DNA of 64,000 nt from Archivesica marissinica (lineage: Eukaryota > Mollusca > Bivalvia > Venerida > Vesicomyidae). Location: assembly GCA_014843695.1 (NCBI GenBank), contig CM026387.1:72885749-72949748 (forward strand). The letters run 5' to 3'. The notes under the pieces are model-generated. The model was not told the DNA's origin. It saw nothing but the letters and a program-made list of their open reading frames with translations, and searched no databases. Of this stretch, positions 1 to 9,897 are shown in pieces. Position 1 is the first letter of the stretch. Every line of letters starts with the position of its first letter. Both the position numbers and the translations under genes were made by a program.

Positions 1-1299
1 TAGACGTATCATACAACCGGTGTCAGGGATAGACGTATCATACAACCGGTGTCAGGGATAGACGTATCATACAACCGGTGTCAGGGATAGACGTATCATA
101 CAACCAGTGTCGGGGATAGACGTATCATACAACCGGTGTCGGGGATAGACGTATCATACAACCAGTGTCGGGGATAGACGTATCATACAACCGGTGTCAG
201 GGATAGACGTATCATACACCCCGTGTCAGGGATAAACGTATCATACAACCGGTGTCAGGGACAGACGTATCATACACCCCGTGTCAGGGATAGACGTATC
301 ATACAACCGGTGTCAGGGAAAGACGTATCATACAACCAGTGTCAGGGATAGACGTATCATACAACCGGTGTCAGGGAGAGACCTATCATACACCCTGTGT
401 CAGGGATAGACGTATCATACAACCAGTGTCTGGGATAGACGTATCATACAACCGGTGTCAGGGAGAGACCTATCATACACCCTGTGTCAGGGATAGACGT
501 ATCATACAACCGGTGTCAGGGATAGACATATCATGCACCCCGTGTCAGGGATAGACGTATCATACAACCGGTGTCGGGGATAGACGTATCATACAACCGG
601 TGTCAGGGATAGACGTATCATACACCCAGTGTCAGGGATAGACGTATCATACAACCGGTGTCGGGGATAGACGTATCATACAACCGGTGTCAGGGATAGA
701 CGTATCATACAACCGGTGTCAGGGATAGACGTATCATACAACCGGTGTCAGGGATAGACGTATCATATAGCCGGTGTCAGGGATAGACTTATCATACAAC
801 CGGTGTCAGGGATAGACGTATCATACAACCGGTGTCAGGGATAGACGTATCATACAACCAGTGTCAGGGATAGACGTATCATACAACCGGTGTCAGGGAT
901 AGACGTATCGTACAACCGGTGTCGGGGATAGACGTAGCATATAGCCGGTGTCAGGGATAGACGTATCATACACCCGGTGTCAGGGATAGACGTATCGTAC
1001 AACCGGTGTCAGGGATAGACGTATCGTACAACCGGTGTCGGGGATAGACGTAGCATATAGCCGGTGTCAGGGATAGACGTATCGTACAACCGGTGTCAGG
1101 GATAAACGTATCATATAGCCGGTGTCAGGGATAGACGTATCATACAACCAGTGTCAGGGATAGACGTATCATACAACCGGCGTCAGGGATAGACGTATCA
1201 TACAACCGGTGTCAGGGATAGACGTATCATACTACCGGTGTCGGGGATATACGTATCATACAACCAGTGTCAGGGATAGACGTATCATATAACCGGTGC
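1..1299. repeat. 29-bp minisatellite, about 45 copies, cut by the left window edge
   Basis: A head-to-tail array with a strict 29-bp period; each unit carries the core GACGTATCATACAACCGG followed by TGTCAGGGA. Common variants change ACAACC to ACACCC or ATAGCC, and CGGTG to CAGTG. The array already runs at base 1, so its true left end lies outside. It ends at the last CCGGTG, after which the sequence becomes ordinary AT-rich DNA. There are no spacers between units. Confidence 0.98.
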
Positions 1300-1369
1300 C
1301 ATATATAATGTATGGATAGTGCCATAATGCCCTTTTAAATAAACCAGTTTGTACTGTGACGTATCACAA

Positions 1370-1380
1370 CCCCCCCCCCC
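1370..1380. repeat. poly-C run of 11
   Basis: Eleven consecutive C residues lie in the 130-bp spacer between the 29-bp and 45-bp arrays. A second C run of 12 lies at 6511-6522. Confidence 0.9.
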
Positions 1381-1427
1381 AGTACTGACGTGACGTCAAA
1401 ATCACAAGTTGTATGGCGGCATATGGG

Positions 1428-1581
1428 GAAACGTTGCAGACCCATGAAGAACATTGTGACTCATGCCATGGGAAAACCTTGCCGACCTATGAAGAACATT
1501 GTGACTCATGCCATGGGAAAACGTTGCAGACCCATGAAGAACATTGTGACTCATGCCATGGGTAACATTGCAACCCATGGG
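1428..1581. repeat. 45-bp tandem repeat, 3.4 copies
   Basis: Three units start at 1428, 1473 and 1518, each containing GAACATTGTGACTCATGCC and ending in ATGGG, followed by a partial unit. The motif GCGACCCATG of the following array resembles GCAGACCCATG here, so the two neighbouring arrays may share an origin. Confidence 0.95.
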
Positions 1582-1633
1582 TGAAAACACTACAATTTAC
1601 CCATCAAGTAAACATTGTTACCCATGATGATAA

Positions 1634-2443
1634 CATTGCGATCCATTGCGAAACATTGCGACCCATGAGCAAAGCAGTGCGACACATGGGGGAAATAGTG
1701 CGACCCATGAGCAAAGCAGTGCGACAAATGGGGGAAATAGTGCGACCCATGAGCAAAGCAGTGCGACACATGGGGGAAATAGTGTGACCCATGAGCAAAG
1801 CAGTGCGACACATGGGGAAATAGTGTGACCCATGAGCAAAGCAGTGCGACACATGAGCAAAGCAGGGCGACACATGAGGGAAATAGTGCGACCCATGAGC
1901 AAAGCAGTGCGACACATGGGGGAAATAGTGCGACCCATGAGCAAAGCAGTGCGACACATGAGGGAAATAGTGCGACCCATGAGCAAAGCAGTGCGACACA
2001 TGGGGGAAATAGTGCGACCCATGAGCAAAGCAGTGCGACACATGGCAAATAGGGCGACCACATGAGCAGAGCAGTGCGACACATGGGGAAATAGTGCGAC
2101 CCATGAGCAAAGCAGTGCGACACATGGGGGAAATAGTGTGACCCATGAGCAAAGCAGTGCGACACATGGGGAAATAGTGTGACCCATGAGCAAAGCAGTG
2201 CGACACATGAGCAAAGCAGGGCGACACATGGGGGAAATAGTGCGACCCATGAGCAAAGCAGTGCGACACATGAGGGAAATAGTGCGACCCATGAGCAAAG
2301 CAGTGCGACACATGGGGGAAATAGTGCGACCCATGAGCAAAGCAGTGCGACACATGAGCAAAGCTGGGCGACACATGGGGAAATAGTGCGATCCATGAGC
2401 AGAGCAGTGCGACACATGGGGGAAATAGTGCGATCCATGGGAA
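1634..2443. repeat. 21-bp monomer organised as a 42-bp dimer array, about 19 dimers
   Basis: Two diverged 21-bp monomers alternate, GCGACCCATGAGCAAAGCAG and GCGACACATGGGGGAAATAG, each closed by one T. Units are multiples of three without stops in several frames, which gives spurious open frames of up to about 300 codons on the minus strand and about 100 on the plus strand. Some dimers lose one monomer (near 1852 and 2206) and one stretch (2040-2070) is irregular. Confidence 0.97.
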
Positions 2444-2805
2444 AAACAATAACACAATTGCGATGTTTGAACTTCAAGCTGATGTAAATCTATAGAGTAA
2501 AATAATTTACTGATGTGCAGCAACGAAACTGTATGTCATTTGTTGTGCTCGACGGATAAATCAATTTTGCAATAGTTCATTTGTCTTCAAAAATGGCGAC
2601 CGCATATACATTTGGTTCAACGTATGCCATGTGATTGACATTCATAGTACATTGTATGTTGGTTTCCTACCATTGGGCACTATGATTGTCTGTGGCCGTT
2701 GTTTTGTACTATGGTGCAGTGCAGCGTCGTTGCGACACATTATTACGAGATTCAATATACGGCACAAAGCGGCATCCGGGCATTTTGAGTTTGCTTGCTT
2801 TGGAG
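2444..2805. other. No recognisable feature
   Basis: Ordinary mixed-composition DNA between the 42-bp array and the inverted-repeat element. I see no SINE box motifs, no long open frame and no tandem structure. Confidence 0.5.
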
Positions 2806-3273
2806 TTTAGGTCAGACACCGCTATTGCAATTTCCATAGGCCACCATTATAACACACAGTGCCATTAGATTTCCCCCCAAAATAGTTTGGCACAAAAGAG
2901 AGTAGTTTTCAACAGAATGGCCTTTGAGCCACAGGAAAATGTCAAATTTCAATGGGGTTGACCAATTGCGTTTTTTTTATATTTCCCACTAAAGGCACCC
3001 ACCCCCTACTCTGAAGGTAATTTGGTGGTGAATGTTGCACTGACACCTGCATTTATAATATGCTGTTTATTTGTCACCAAATAGTCTGCAAATATTTTTA
3101 AATATTCCAAAATGCAGCTCATATATTGTATTTTAATATTTAGAAGTCATTTTCAATATGTGTGACAATACCTACTCAGCCAATCAGTTCATGTATCAAT
3201 AACTCTTAAGGGCTTCCCTACACTTGTTCAACCAATCCCAGACCACTATATTAATAACACCGTCTGACCTTTA
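2806..3273 (-). mobile_element. 460-bp non-autonomous inverted-repeat element, copy 1, with TTTA duplication
   Basis: The element spans 2810-3269. It begins GGTCAGAC and ends GTCTGACC, an 8-bp perfect terminal inverted repeat that continues imperfectly inward (shared TATT). It is flanked by TTTA on both sides (2806-2809 and 3270-3273), read as a 4-bp target-site duplication. On the opposite strand it is almost identical to 51308-51766 and to the shorter 53457-53837. It has no coding capacity; short open frames on it are chance. Most likely it is a MITE mobilised in trans. I cannot assign the superfamily from an 8-bp end and a 4-bp duplication. Confidence 0.8.
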
Positions 3274-3718
3274 GAGAGTCACGACTCAAATAGAAACAAG
3301 CAAACAAATACACATTGCTCATTGTAATCAAACACAATAACCGCTTAGTAAACCTATCTGCTATATATCTAATCTAACTCACATCATCTCGTGCAATTAT
3401 CACTTATAAATCTGCTGGAATTTATCGACTGCCCTACTTCAAAATACAGTTTTCCCGATCATACGATAATCTGTATTGCGGTTATTATAACCTTAGTGAT
3501 AGCATCTTTCCTCTGTGTGGTTCTAAGAAATCCAGGTAACGTAGCATTAGGACAACTGGCTTACGCACGAACTGATCGTAACACAGAGAATAATAGTACC
3601 GGAGTACTTGGTTTTACAGCTTCTCTGTGAACTAAGCGATGCATATTTCTAAATAATCGCCACTGCAGAAGCACATGGGCGACTGTATCTTCTAAGGCAC
3701 TTATCGGCCTACGTTGTG
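3274..3718. other. Unassigned DNA with a short membrane-like open frame lacking an ATG
   Basis: A stop-free stretch at 3391-3630 (+) would encode a strongly hydrophobic segment (IICIAVIITLVIASFLCVV), but it opens with GTG, not ATG, and no convincing splice acceptor or homology is visible. I treat it as unassigned. Confidence 0.35.
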
Positions 3719-4017
3719 TTGCTTTTGTTTGTTTTTTATTTATTTATATTTCGGATTTTACGCCTGCATCAGCACCATTTTGGGCTATATCGCCGGCGGA
3801 CAGTTTACCTAACAACACCTTACCTGGGCAGGCTCCAGCGGTTAACCAGTACTTGGGTGCACCAACCTCCGTAAGAAACTGCCAACTTTTTCATATAGAT
3901 GAGACACGGTCTGAGCGGGGCTCGAACCCGTGACCATCAGTGATGATAGGTTACAGTGGTATACAAGTCAGCGACCTTAATCACTCGACCACGGAGGCGG
4001 ATTGCTTTTGTTTGTTT
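3719..4017 (-). mobile_element. tRNA-derived SINE (class II-like head), full length, with 16-bp target duplication
   Basis: Read on the minus strand from 4001, the head has an A box (TGGTCGAGTGATTAAGG), a long variable-arm-like region and a B box (GGTTCGAGCCC). A body follows and then a short TAAATAAATAAA tail near 3736. The element occupies 3735-4001. It is flanked by TTGCTTTTGTTTGTTT at 3719-3734 and 4002-4017, a perfect 16-bp duplication. The long variable arm suggests a serine or leucine tRNA ancestor. It landed in the T/G-rich tail of the next SINE. Confidence 0.88.
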
Positions 4018-4222
4018 GTTTGTGTCGTGGTTTTAATGTCGCACCAACAACTTAGGTCATATGGCGACTCTCCTACTATTAATGGTAGAGGAAGACCCCA
4101 GAGTGGCTCTCCGAGAAGTATTTCAGGCACGGATTGGGCACCAGGGTAGAACCACCGACCTTGTGCATGCCAGCTGGACAGATTCCTCGCATGAATGAAT
4201 TCGACACAACCCGTGGGATTCA
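4002..4222 (-). mobile_element. SINE family C copy, truncated, target of the SINE at 3735-4001
   Basis: On the minus strand this shares its body with 6284-6510, 27310-27420 and 48851-49043: a block near GGTTCTACCCTGGTGCC, a block around CTATTAATGGTAG, then GGCGACT and a CAAACAAACAAAC tail. The tail is where the neighbouring SINE inserted. The tRNA-like head is largely lost. Confidence 0.75.
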
Positions 4223-4417
4223 AGCAGGTGTGCATTTATTAACATTCCATACATTCGTAGTTGTTATTATTATGAACATCAAACTAGAAATGTGATATGG
4301 GTCGTAAAACCCAACTCCGCAACAAATCAGCAATTATTTAACGGCTGTTATTAACTACTAGTTTAACAACAGCGTGCGTAGGCATCAGCTGCCACAGTAT
4401 GGTGCGATTACAGGTTT

Positions 4418-4594
4418 GGCAATCGAGCTAAAAAAGATTTGTATAAACAAACTGAATGGTTGTGAGTTCGAATCTCACCAGAACCGCCGTGGTGGTGACA
4501 CTTAAATCCGAGTTTACCTGTTCCCTCTCCTTGTGGTGATAGGTCTTGGTAGCGATGAAACAAACGCTATAAGCTATAACTTGTTTCGCAATCG
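4418..4594 (+). mobile_element. Two adjoining 5'-truncated SINE family A relics
   Basis: A 3' tail fragment (GCAATCGAGCTAAAAAAG, then TTGTATAAAC) ends near 4449. A second relic follows, starting at a B-box-like GAGTTCGAATCTC at 4462 and ending in ACTTGTTTCGCAATCGA at 4594. The tail matches the family A copies at 6673, 27032 and 47594, but the middle of the second relic differs, so the same tail has been joined to another body. Confidence 0.7.
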
Positions 4595-4610
4595 AAATCT
4601 TTTTTTTAAT

Positions 4611-4850
4611 TGTGTGTTTTACGTTTATTTATCGTCGCTACCGGTGGCCCATATGAGCGACGCCTCCTGAAGAGATTAGTCATTTTTGATTTGTTCGAGG
4701 ATAGTGCAATGATACAGACAGAGACCCATTCCAGAGTCTCCTCTGGTTCTTTTACGTGCACGGTGTATAGCACCGACACGAGACCTCGGTTTAAAGTCCC
4801 ATCTGAAAGACTGTTAATTTTATTAGGGTCAGACGGGGGATCGAACCTGC
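4611..4850 (-). mobile_element. Threonine-tRNA-type SINE (family T), head truncated
   Basis: The minus strand matches the body of the complete copies at 50247-50530 and 62601-62890, including ACACCGTGCACGTAAAAGAA and the tail ATAAATAAACGTAAAACACA. The tRNA head stops just after the B-box-like GGTTCGATCCCC, so the A box is missing. Confidence 0.85.
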
Positions 4851-5084
4851 TTCTTTTTTTTTTAAATTATAATTTTATAAACAACAATTCAACCGGAAAG
4901 AAAATGCAGTCATAACACTCACAAGCACGAACATTATATAATAGCAGTGAGCCAATTACAGGACGGACTATCAATGAAACCTAAATTAGAAAACAACAGA
5001 GAACTGCAGACAAAGAGAACGAACGGACATTGTAATTACAAAGATAAAACACTTTTTCCTCGGACCGGGAAGTATGTGAGATGC

Positions 5085-5236
5085 TACGGTGGTCGCCAGT
5101 ACGGACAGGTGGGTTTTCTCCGGGTACTCCGGTTTCCTCCCACACGAATGACCACATATACGCTTTCATCCGCGCCAACGAGAGTGATTAATATAAGTTG
5201 TTAAAACTTGCTTCGCAATCTTTGTAAAATAAATAA
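5085..5236 (+). mobile_element. SINE with family A tail and an alternative body
   Basis: The tail GTGATTAATATAAGTTG plus CTTGCTTCGCAATC and a short AAATAAATAAA end is that of family A. The body (GTGGGTTTTCTCCGGGTAC, CCGGTTTCCTCCCACAC) differs from the other family A copies here. This suggests tail sharing between SINE families that use the same LINE partner, which is inference. Confidence 0.65.
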
Positions 5237-5918
5237 AGTTTAAAAGATAAAACAGTTTGAATACATACAATTACAGTTCACTGTTGAGCAACAGTAGAAA
5301 TATAGTAAAGTATAGTAGCTGTTGTCGGTCTTGTTAGAAACTGATACAAAGCCAATAGTAGCATGATGATTCCTGTTCTCCAAGAATAACACAATAGTTT
5401 CTATATATCACTACTCAGATATACACACGGTATCCTGCATCATGGCACGCCGCATAATATTCTACGAATATTGGCCGGACTAGTGGATTTGTGAGCTCGT
5501 AATCAACGAATAAGGTTTAGTTTTCCGAAGAAATGGTTTAATTACAAGTATGAGATATTGGTAGAGTGAATGCTACCATGGTGCATTCTAGGAGTAACTA
5601 GTACATTGCGACGATTGTTCTATAACAGTTCTAGGAATTGCCATGAATCACGAAAACTGGAAACTAGGAATCGCAGCTGTGTTTCAAAATAAGATTGATG
5701 GGCTGGATTAAGCATATTACTTTATGTTTTCTATTTCGCTCAGTGTTTAGCATTTAAGTGATTTCTAATATTGCATTTATGACAAGAGTAGTATAGTTGG
5801 CATATCATCAAACTGGGTAAGCTTGTGTACGCGTTTTTGGCACAACTCTGTGTTCTCAGGTGGTTTAAGATTTATTTTTTCAAATGCAAGTGTACATAAA
5901 GTGTGTATTTCTCGACAG
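5237..5918. other. No recognisable feature apart from possible intron sequence
   Basis: AT-rich DNA without repeats or SINE motifs that I can see. If the candidate exon at 5919-6121 is real, the last bases (TATTTCTCGACAG, ending 5918) would be its 3' splice site. Confidence 0.4.
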
Positions 5919-6121
5919 TTTGAATAAGGAATACGAAAAGTGCAAAAATGACGTTTCTATAAAAATCATGACATACAGGTCCAACCATGAAATTCAGGGG
6001 CGATTTCGATTTTACGACAACGAAGACCATTTACGACGCGACTGGAAGCAGCACGCACGTGCAAATATCCGACAAAAAACATTTTTGGAAGGAATACTGC
6101 TAAAGTGCCTCGACCCAGAAA
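5919..6121 (+). CDS. Candidate internal exon, unknown protein
   Basis: An open frame runs from an ATG at 5884 to a TAG at 6130 (82 codons). Its residues are charged and varied rather than low-complexity, for example FRFYDNEDHLRRDWKQHAR. Inside the frame a good splice acceptor ends at 5918 (TATTTCTCGACAG) and a near-perfect donor follows 6121 (GAAA then GTGAGT), defining a 203-base exon with one leading base and one trailing base of split codons. Another in-frame stop lies at 5866, so the frame does not extend further left without splicing. I do not recognise the protein family. It could be an exon of a host gene, a decayed gene copy or a chance frame. It is the only non-repetitive stretch here that reads like protein and has splice signals at both ends. 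Confidence 0.3.
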
Positions 6122-6167
6122 GTGAGTTATAGCGGCTTAGCAATTATGTTATATATAAGTATATGTA

Positions 6168-6209
6168 TACATTTAGACTACATTATATATATAATGTAAT
6201 CTAAATGTA
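6168..6209. repeat. 42-base near-perfect palindrome
   Basis: Arms of 21 bases starting TACATTTAG and ending CTAAATGTA pair with one mismatch (GACTAC against GTAATC) around a TATA-rich centre with no loop. It lies 40 bases after the candidate exon. Confidence 0.85.
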
Positions 6210-6283
6210 CGTATTCACCTAACATACTGGTATGTCGAGATGAAAGAACGTGTGTAAGTGTGTGCCGTCCGTTCTCTATTTCA

Positions 6284-6523
6284 TGGTCAGTGGCCGAACT
6301 GCTACGGTAGTTGATTTCAAATCACTTGCCCCTTACAACTGAAGGTTCGAACCTTATTGAGTTGTCGAATTCGTTTAAGTGAGGAAGCAATCAAGCTATC
6401 TCTCGAAAGGCCGGTGGTGCCTACTTGGGTTCTTCATCGGGGGGGCTTCATCCACCAGTAATTGCTGGAAAATCGCTATATGACCCAAGGTGTTGATGCG
6501 ACTTTTTTAACCCCCCCCCCCCT
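6284..6523 (+). mobile_element. SINE family C copy with tRNA-like head, ending near a poly-C run
   Basis: The head has an A-box-like TGGCCGAACTGCTACGG and a B box GGTTCGAACCT. The spacing between them is long, as in class II tRNAs. The body (AATTGCTGGAAAATCGCTAT, then TGTTGATGCGACT) is shared with 4002-4222 and 48851-49043. The usual CAAA-rich tail is replaced by TTTTTTAA and twelve C residues. Confidence 0.75.
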
Positions 6524-6660
6524 CCTCATTACTTTATTTATTATGCTTACAATGTGGTTATTGTACAATGCTGGCGTGTAGCCCGTGCAGTTGTTAGTGT
6601 ACAATGCTGGCGTGTAGTCCGTGCAGTGGTCAATGCACCATGCTTGCGTGTAGCCCGTGC

Positions 6661-6866
6661 AGTTGTTAATGTCCGGAGTTCGAGCCCGGCTGGAGCCGTT
6701 ACGATTGTGTCCTTAGGCAAGGCATTTAAAATTCCACGATGCCTCTTCTCTCCCTCATGGCGATGGATTCCATCAGGAATGAGGTCTCGAGAGCGATTTA
6801 TATAAGTTGAAAGAACTTGTTTCGCAATCGAGCTAAAATAAATTAGTATAAACTAGTTGTTAATGT
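6661..6866 (+). mobile_element. 5'-truncated SINE family A inserted in the 36-bp array
   Basis: The element (6673-6854) starts at the B-box region (GGAGTTCGAGCCCGGC), lacks the A box, and ends GTATAAACT. It is flanked on both sides by AGTTGTTAATGT (6661-6672 and 6855-6866), which is array sequence duplicated on insertion. The array phase resumes exactly after it, so the array existed before the insertion. Confidence 0.9.
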
Positions 6867-7883
6867 ACAACGCTGGCGTGTAGCCCGTGCAGTTGTTAAT
6901 ATACCATGCAGGCATGTAGCCCGTGCAGTTGTTGATATACCATGCTGGCGTGTAGTCCGTGCAGTTGTTAATGTACCATGCTGGCGTGTAGTCCGTGCAG
7001 TTGTTAATATACCATGCTGGCGTGTAGTCCGTGCAGTTGTTAATGTACCATGCTGGCGTGTAATCCGTGCAGTTGTTAATGTACCATGCTGGCGTATAGT
7101 CCGTGCAGTTGTTAATGTACAATGCTGGCGTGTAATCCGTGCAGTTGTTAATGTACCATGCTGGCGTGTAGTCCGTGCAGTTGTTAATATACCATGCTGG
7201 CGTGTAGTCCGTGCAGTTGTTAATGTACCATGCTGGCGTGTAGCCCGTGTAGTTGTTAATGTACAATGCTGGCGTGTAGCCCGTGCAGTTGTTGATATAC
7301 CATGCTGGCGTGTAGCCCGTGCAGTTGTTGATATACCATGCAGGCATGTAGCCCGTGCAGTTGTTGATGTACAATGCTGGCGTGTAGCCCGTGCAGTTGT
7401 TAATGTACAATGCTGGCGTGTAGCCGTGTAGTTGTTAATATACCATGCTGGCGTGTAGCCCGTGCAGTTGTTGATATACCATGCTGGCGTGTAGTCCGTG
7501 CAGTTGTTAATATACCATGCTGGCGTGTAGCCCGTGCAGTTGTTAATGTACCATGCTGGCGTGTAGCCCGTGCAGTTGTTAATGTACCATGCTGGCGTGT
7601 AGCCGTGTAGTTGTTAATGTACAATGCTGGCGTGTAGCCCGTGCAGTTGTTAATGTACAATGCTGGCGTGTAGCCCGTGCAGTTGTTAATGTACCATGCT
7701 GGCGTGTAGCCGTGTAGTTGTTAATGTACAATGCTGGCGTGTAGCCCGTGCAGTTGTTAATGTACAATGCAGGTGTGTAGCCCGTGCAGTTGTTAATATA
7801 CCATGCAGGCATGTAGCCCGTGCAGTTGTTGATATACCATGCTGGCGTGTAGTCCGTGCAGTTGTTAATATACCATGCTGGCG

Positions 7884-8326
7884 TGTAGCTCGTGCAGTTG
7901 TTAATGTACCATGCTGGCGTGTAGCCGTGTAGTTGTTAATGTACAATGCTGGCGTGTAGCCCATGCAGTTGTTGATATACCATGTAGGCGTGTAGCCCGT
8001 GCAGTTGTTAATATACCATGCTGGCGTGTAGCCGTGTAGTTGTTAATGTACAATTCTGGCGTGTAGCATGTGCAGTTGTTAATGTACCATGCTGGCGTGT
8101 AGCCCGTGCAGTTCTTAATATATCATGCTGGCGTGTAGCCCGTGCAGTTGTTAATGTACCGTGCTGGCGTGTATCCCGTGCAGATGTTAATGTACAATGC
8201 TGGCGTGTAGCCCGTGCAGTTGTTAATATACCATGCTGGCGTGTATCCCGTGCAGTTGTTAATGTACAATGCTGGCGTGTAGCCCGTGCAGTTGTTAATG
8301 TACCATGCTGGCGTGTAGCCGTGTAG
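7884..8326. repeat. Higher-order block of the 36-bp array, first of three copies
   Basis: A specific run of unit variants (a GTAGCTCGTG unit, a CCCATGCAG unit, an ATGTAGGCG unit, then an ACAATTCTGG unit and GTAGCATGTG) recurs in the same order at 9450-9897 and 16118-16558. Copies one and two are 1571 bases apart in their right halves and almost identical there. Confidence 0.85.
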
Positions 8327-9449
8327 TTGTTAATGTACCATGCTGGCGTGTAGCCCGTGCAGTTGTTAATATACCGTGCTGGCGTGTAGCCGTGTAGTTG
8401 TTAATGTACAATGCTGTCGTGTAGCCCGTGCAGTTGTTAATGTACCATGCTGGCGTGTAGCCGTGTAGTTGTTAATGTACCATGCTGGCGTGTAGCCCGT
8501 GCAGTTGTTAATATACCATGCAGGCATGTAGCCCGTGCAGTTGTTGATATACCATGCTGGCGTGTAGTCCGTGCAGTTGTTAATGTACCATGCTGGCGTG
8601 TAGTCCGTGCAGTTGTTAATATACCATGCTGGCGTGTAGTCCGTGCAGTTGTTAATGTACCATGCTGGCGTGTAGTCCGTGCAGTTGTTAATGTACCATG
8701 CTGGCGTATAGTCCGTGCAGTTGTTAATGTACAATGCTGGCGTGTAATCCGTGCAGTTGTTAATGTACCATGCTGGCGTGTAGCCCGTGCAGTTGTTAAT
8801 ATACCATGCTGGCGTGTAGTCCGTGCAGTTGTTAATGTACCATGCTGGCGTGTAGCCCGTGTAGTTGTTAATGTACAATGCTGGCGTGTAGCCCGTGCAG
8901 TTGTTAATATACCATGCTGGCGTGTAGCCCGTGCAGTTGTTGATATACCATGCAGGCATGTAGCCCGTGCAGTTGTTGATGTACCATGCTGGCGTGTAGC
9001 CCGTGCAGTTGTTAATGTACAATGCTGGCGTGTAGCCGTGTAGTTGTTAATATACCATGCTGGCGTGTAGCCCGTGCAGTTGTTAATATACCATGCTGGC
9101 GTGTAGCCCGTGCAGTTGTTAATATACCATGCTGGCGTGTAGCCCGTGCAGTTGTTAATGTACCATGCTGGCGTGTAGCCCGTGCAGTTGTTAATGTACC
9201 ATGCTGGCGTGTAGCCGTGCAGTTGTTAATGTACAATGCTGGCGTGTAGCCCGTGCAGTTGTTAATATACCATGCTGGCGTGTAGCCCGTGCAGTTGTTA
9301 ATATACCATGCTGGCGTGTAGCCGTGCAGTTGTTAATGTACAATGCTGGCGTGTAGTCCGTGCAGTTGTTAATGTACAATGCTGGCGTGTAGCCCGTGCA
9401 GTTGTTAATGTACCATGCTGGCGTGTAGCCGTGCAGTTGTAATTACCAT

Positions 9450-9897
9450 GCTGGCGTGTAGCTCGTGCAGTTGTTAATGTACCATGCTGGCGTGTAGCCG
9501 TGTAGTTGTTAATGTACAATGCTGGCGTGTAGCCCATGCAGTGTTATATACCATGTAGGCGTGTAGCCCGTGCAGTTGTTAATATACCATGCTGGCGTGT
9601 AGCCGTGTAGTTGTTAATGTACAATTCTGGCGTGTAGCATGTGCAGTTGTTAATGTACCATGCTGGCGTGTAGCCCGTGCAGTTCTTAATATATCATGCT
9701 GGCGTGTAGCCCGTGCAGTTGTTAATGTACCGTGCTGGCGTGTATCCCGTGCAGTTGTTAATGTACAATGCTGGCGTGTAGCCCGTGCAGTTGTTAATAT
9801 ACCATGCTGGCGTGTATCCCGTGCAGTTGTTAATGTACAATGCTGGCGTGTAGCCCGTGCAGTTGTTAATGTACCATGCTGGCGTGTAGCCGTGTAG
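9450..9897. repeat. Higher-order block of the 36-bp array, second copy
   Basis: Same ordered variants as 7884-8326. The part 9589-9897 differs from 8018-8326 at one visible position (CAGTTG against CAGATG). A short deletion (GCAGTGTTATATACC near 9538) marks this copy. Confidence 0.85.

Noticed and set aside
1..1299. CRISPR-like array of 29-bp repeats
   Set aside because: The repeats are directly adjacent without unique spacers, there are no cas genes, and the surroundings are eukaryotic.
3391..3630. 79-codon frame with a membrane-like segment
   Set aside because: No ATG start and no splice signals that I trust; a single hydrophobic stretch is common in AT-rich chance frames.
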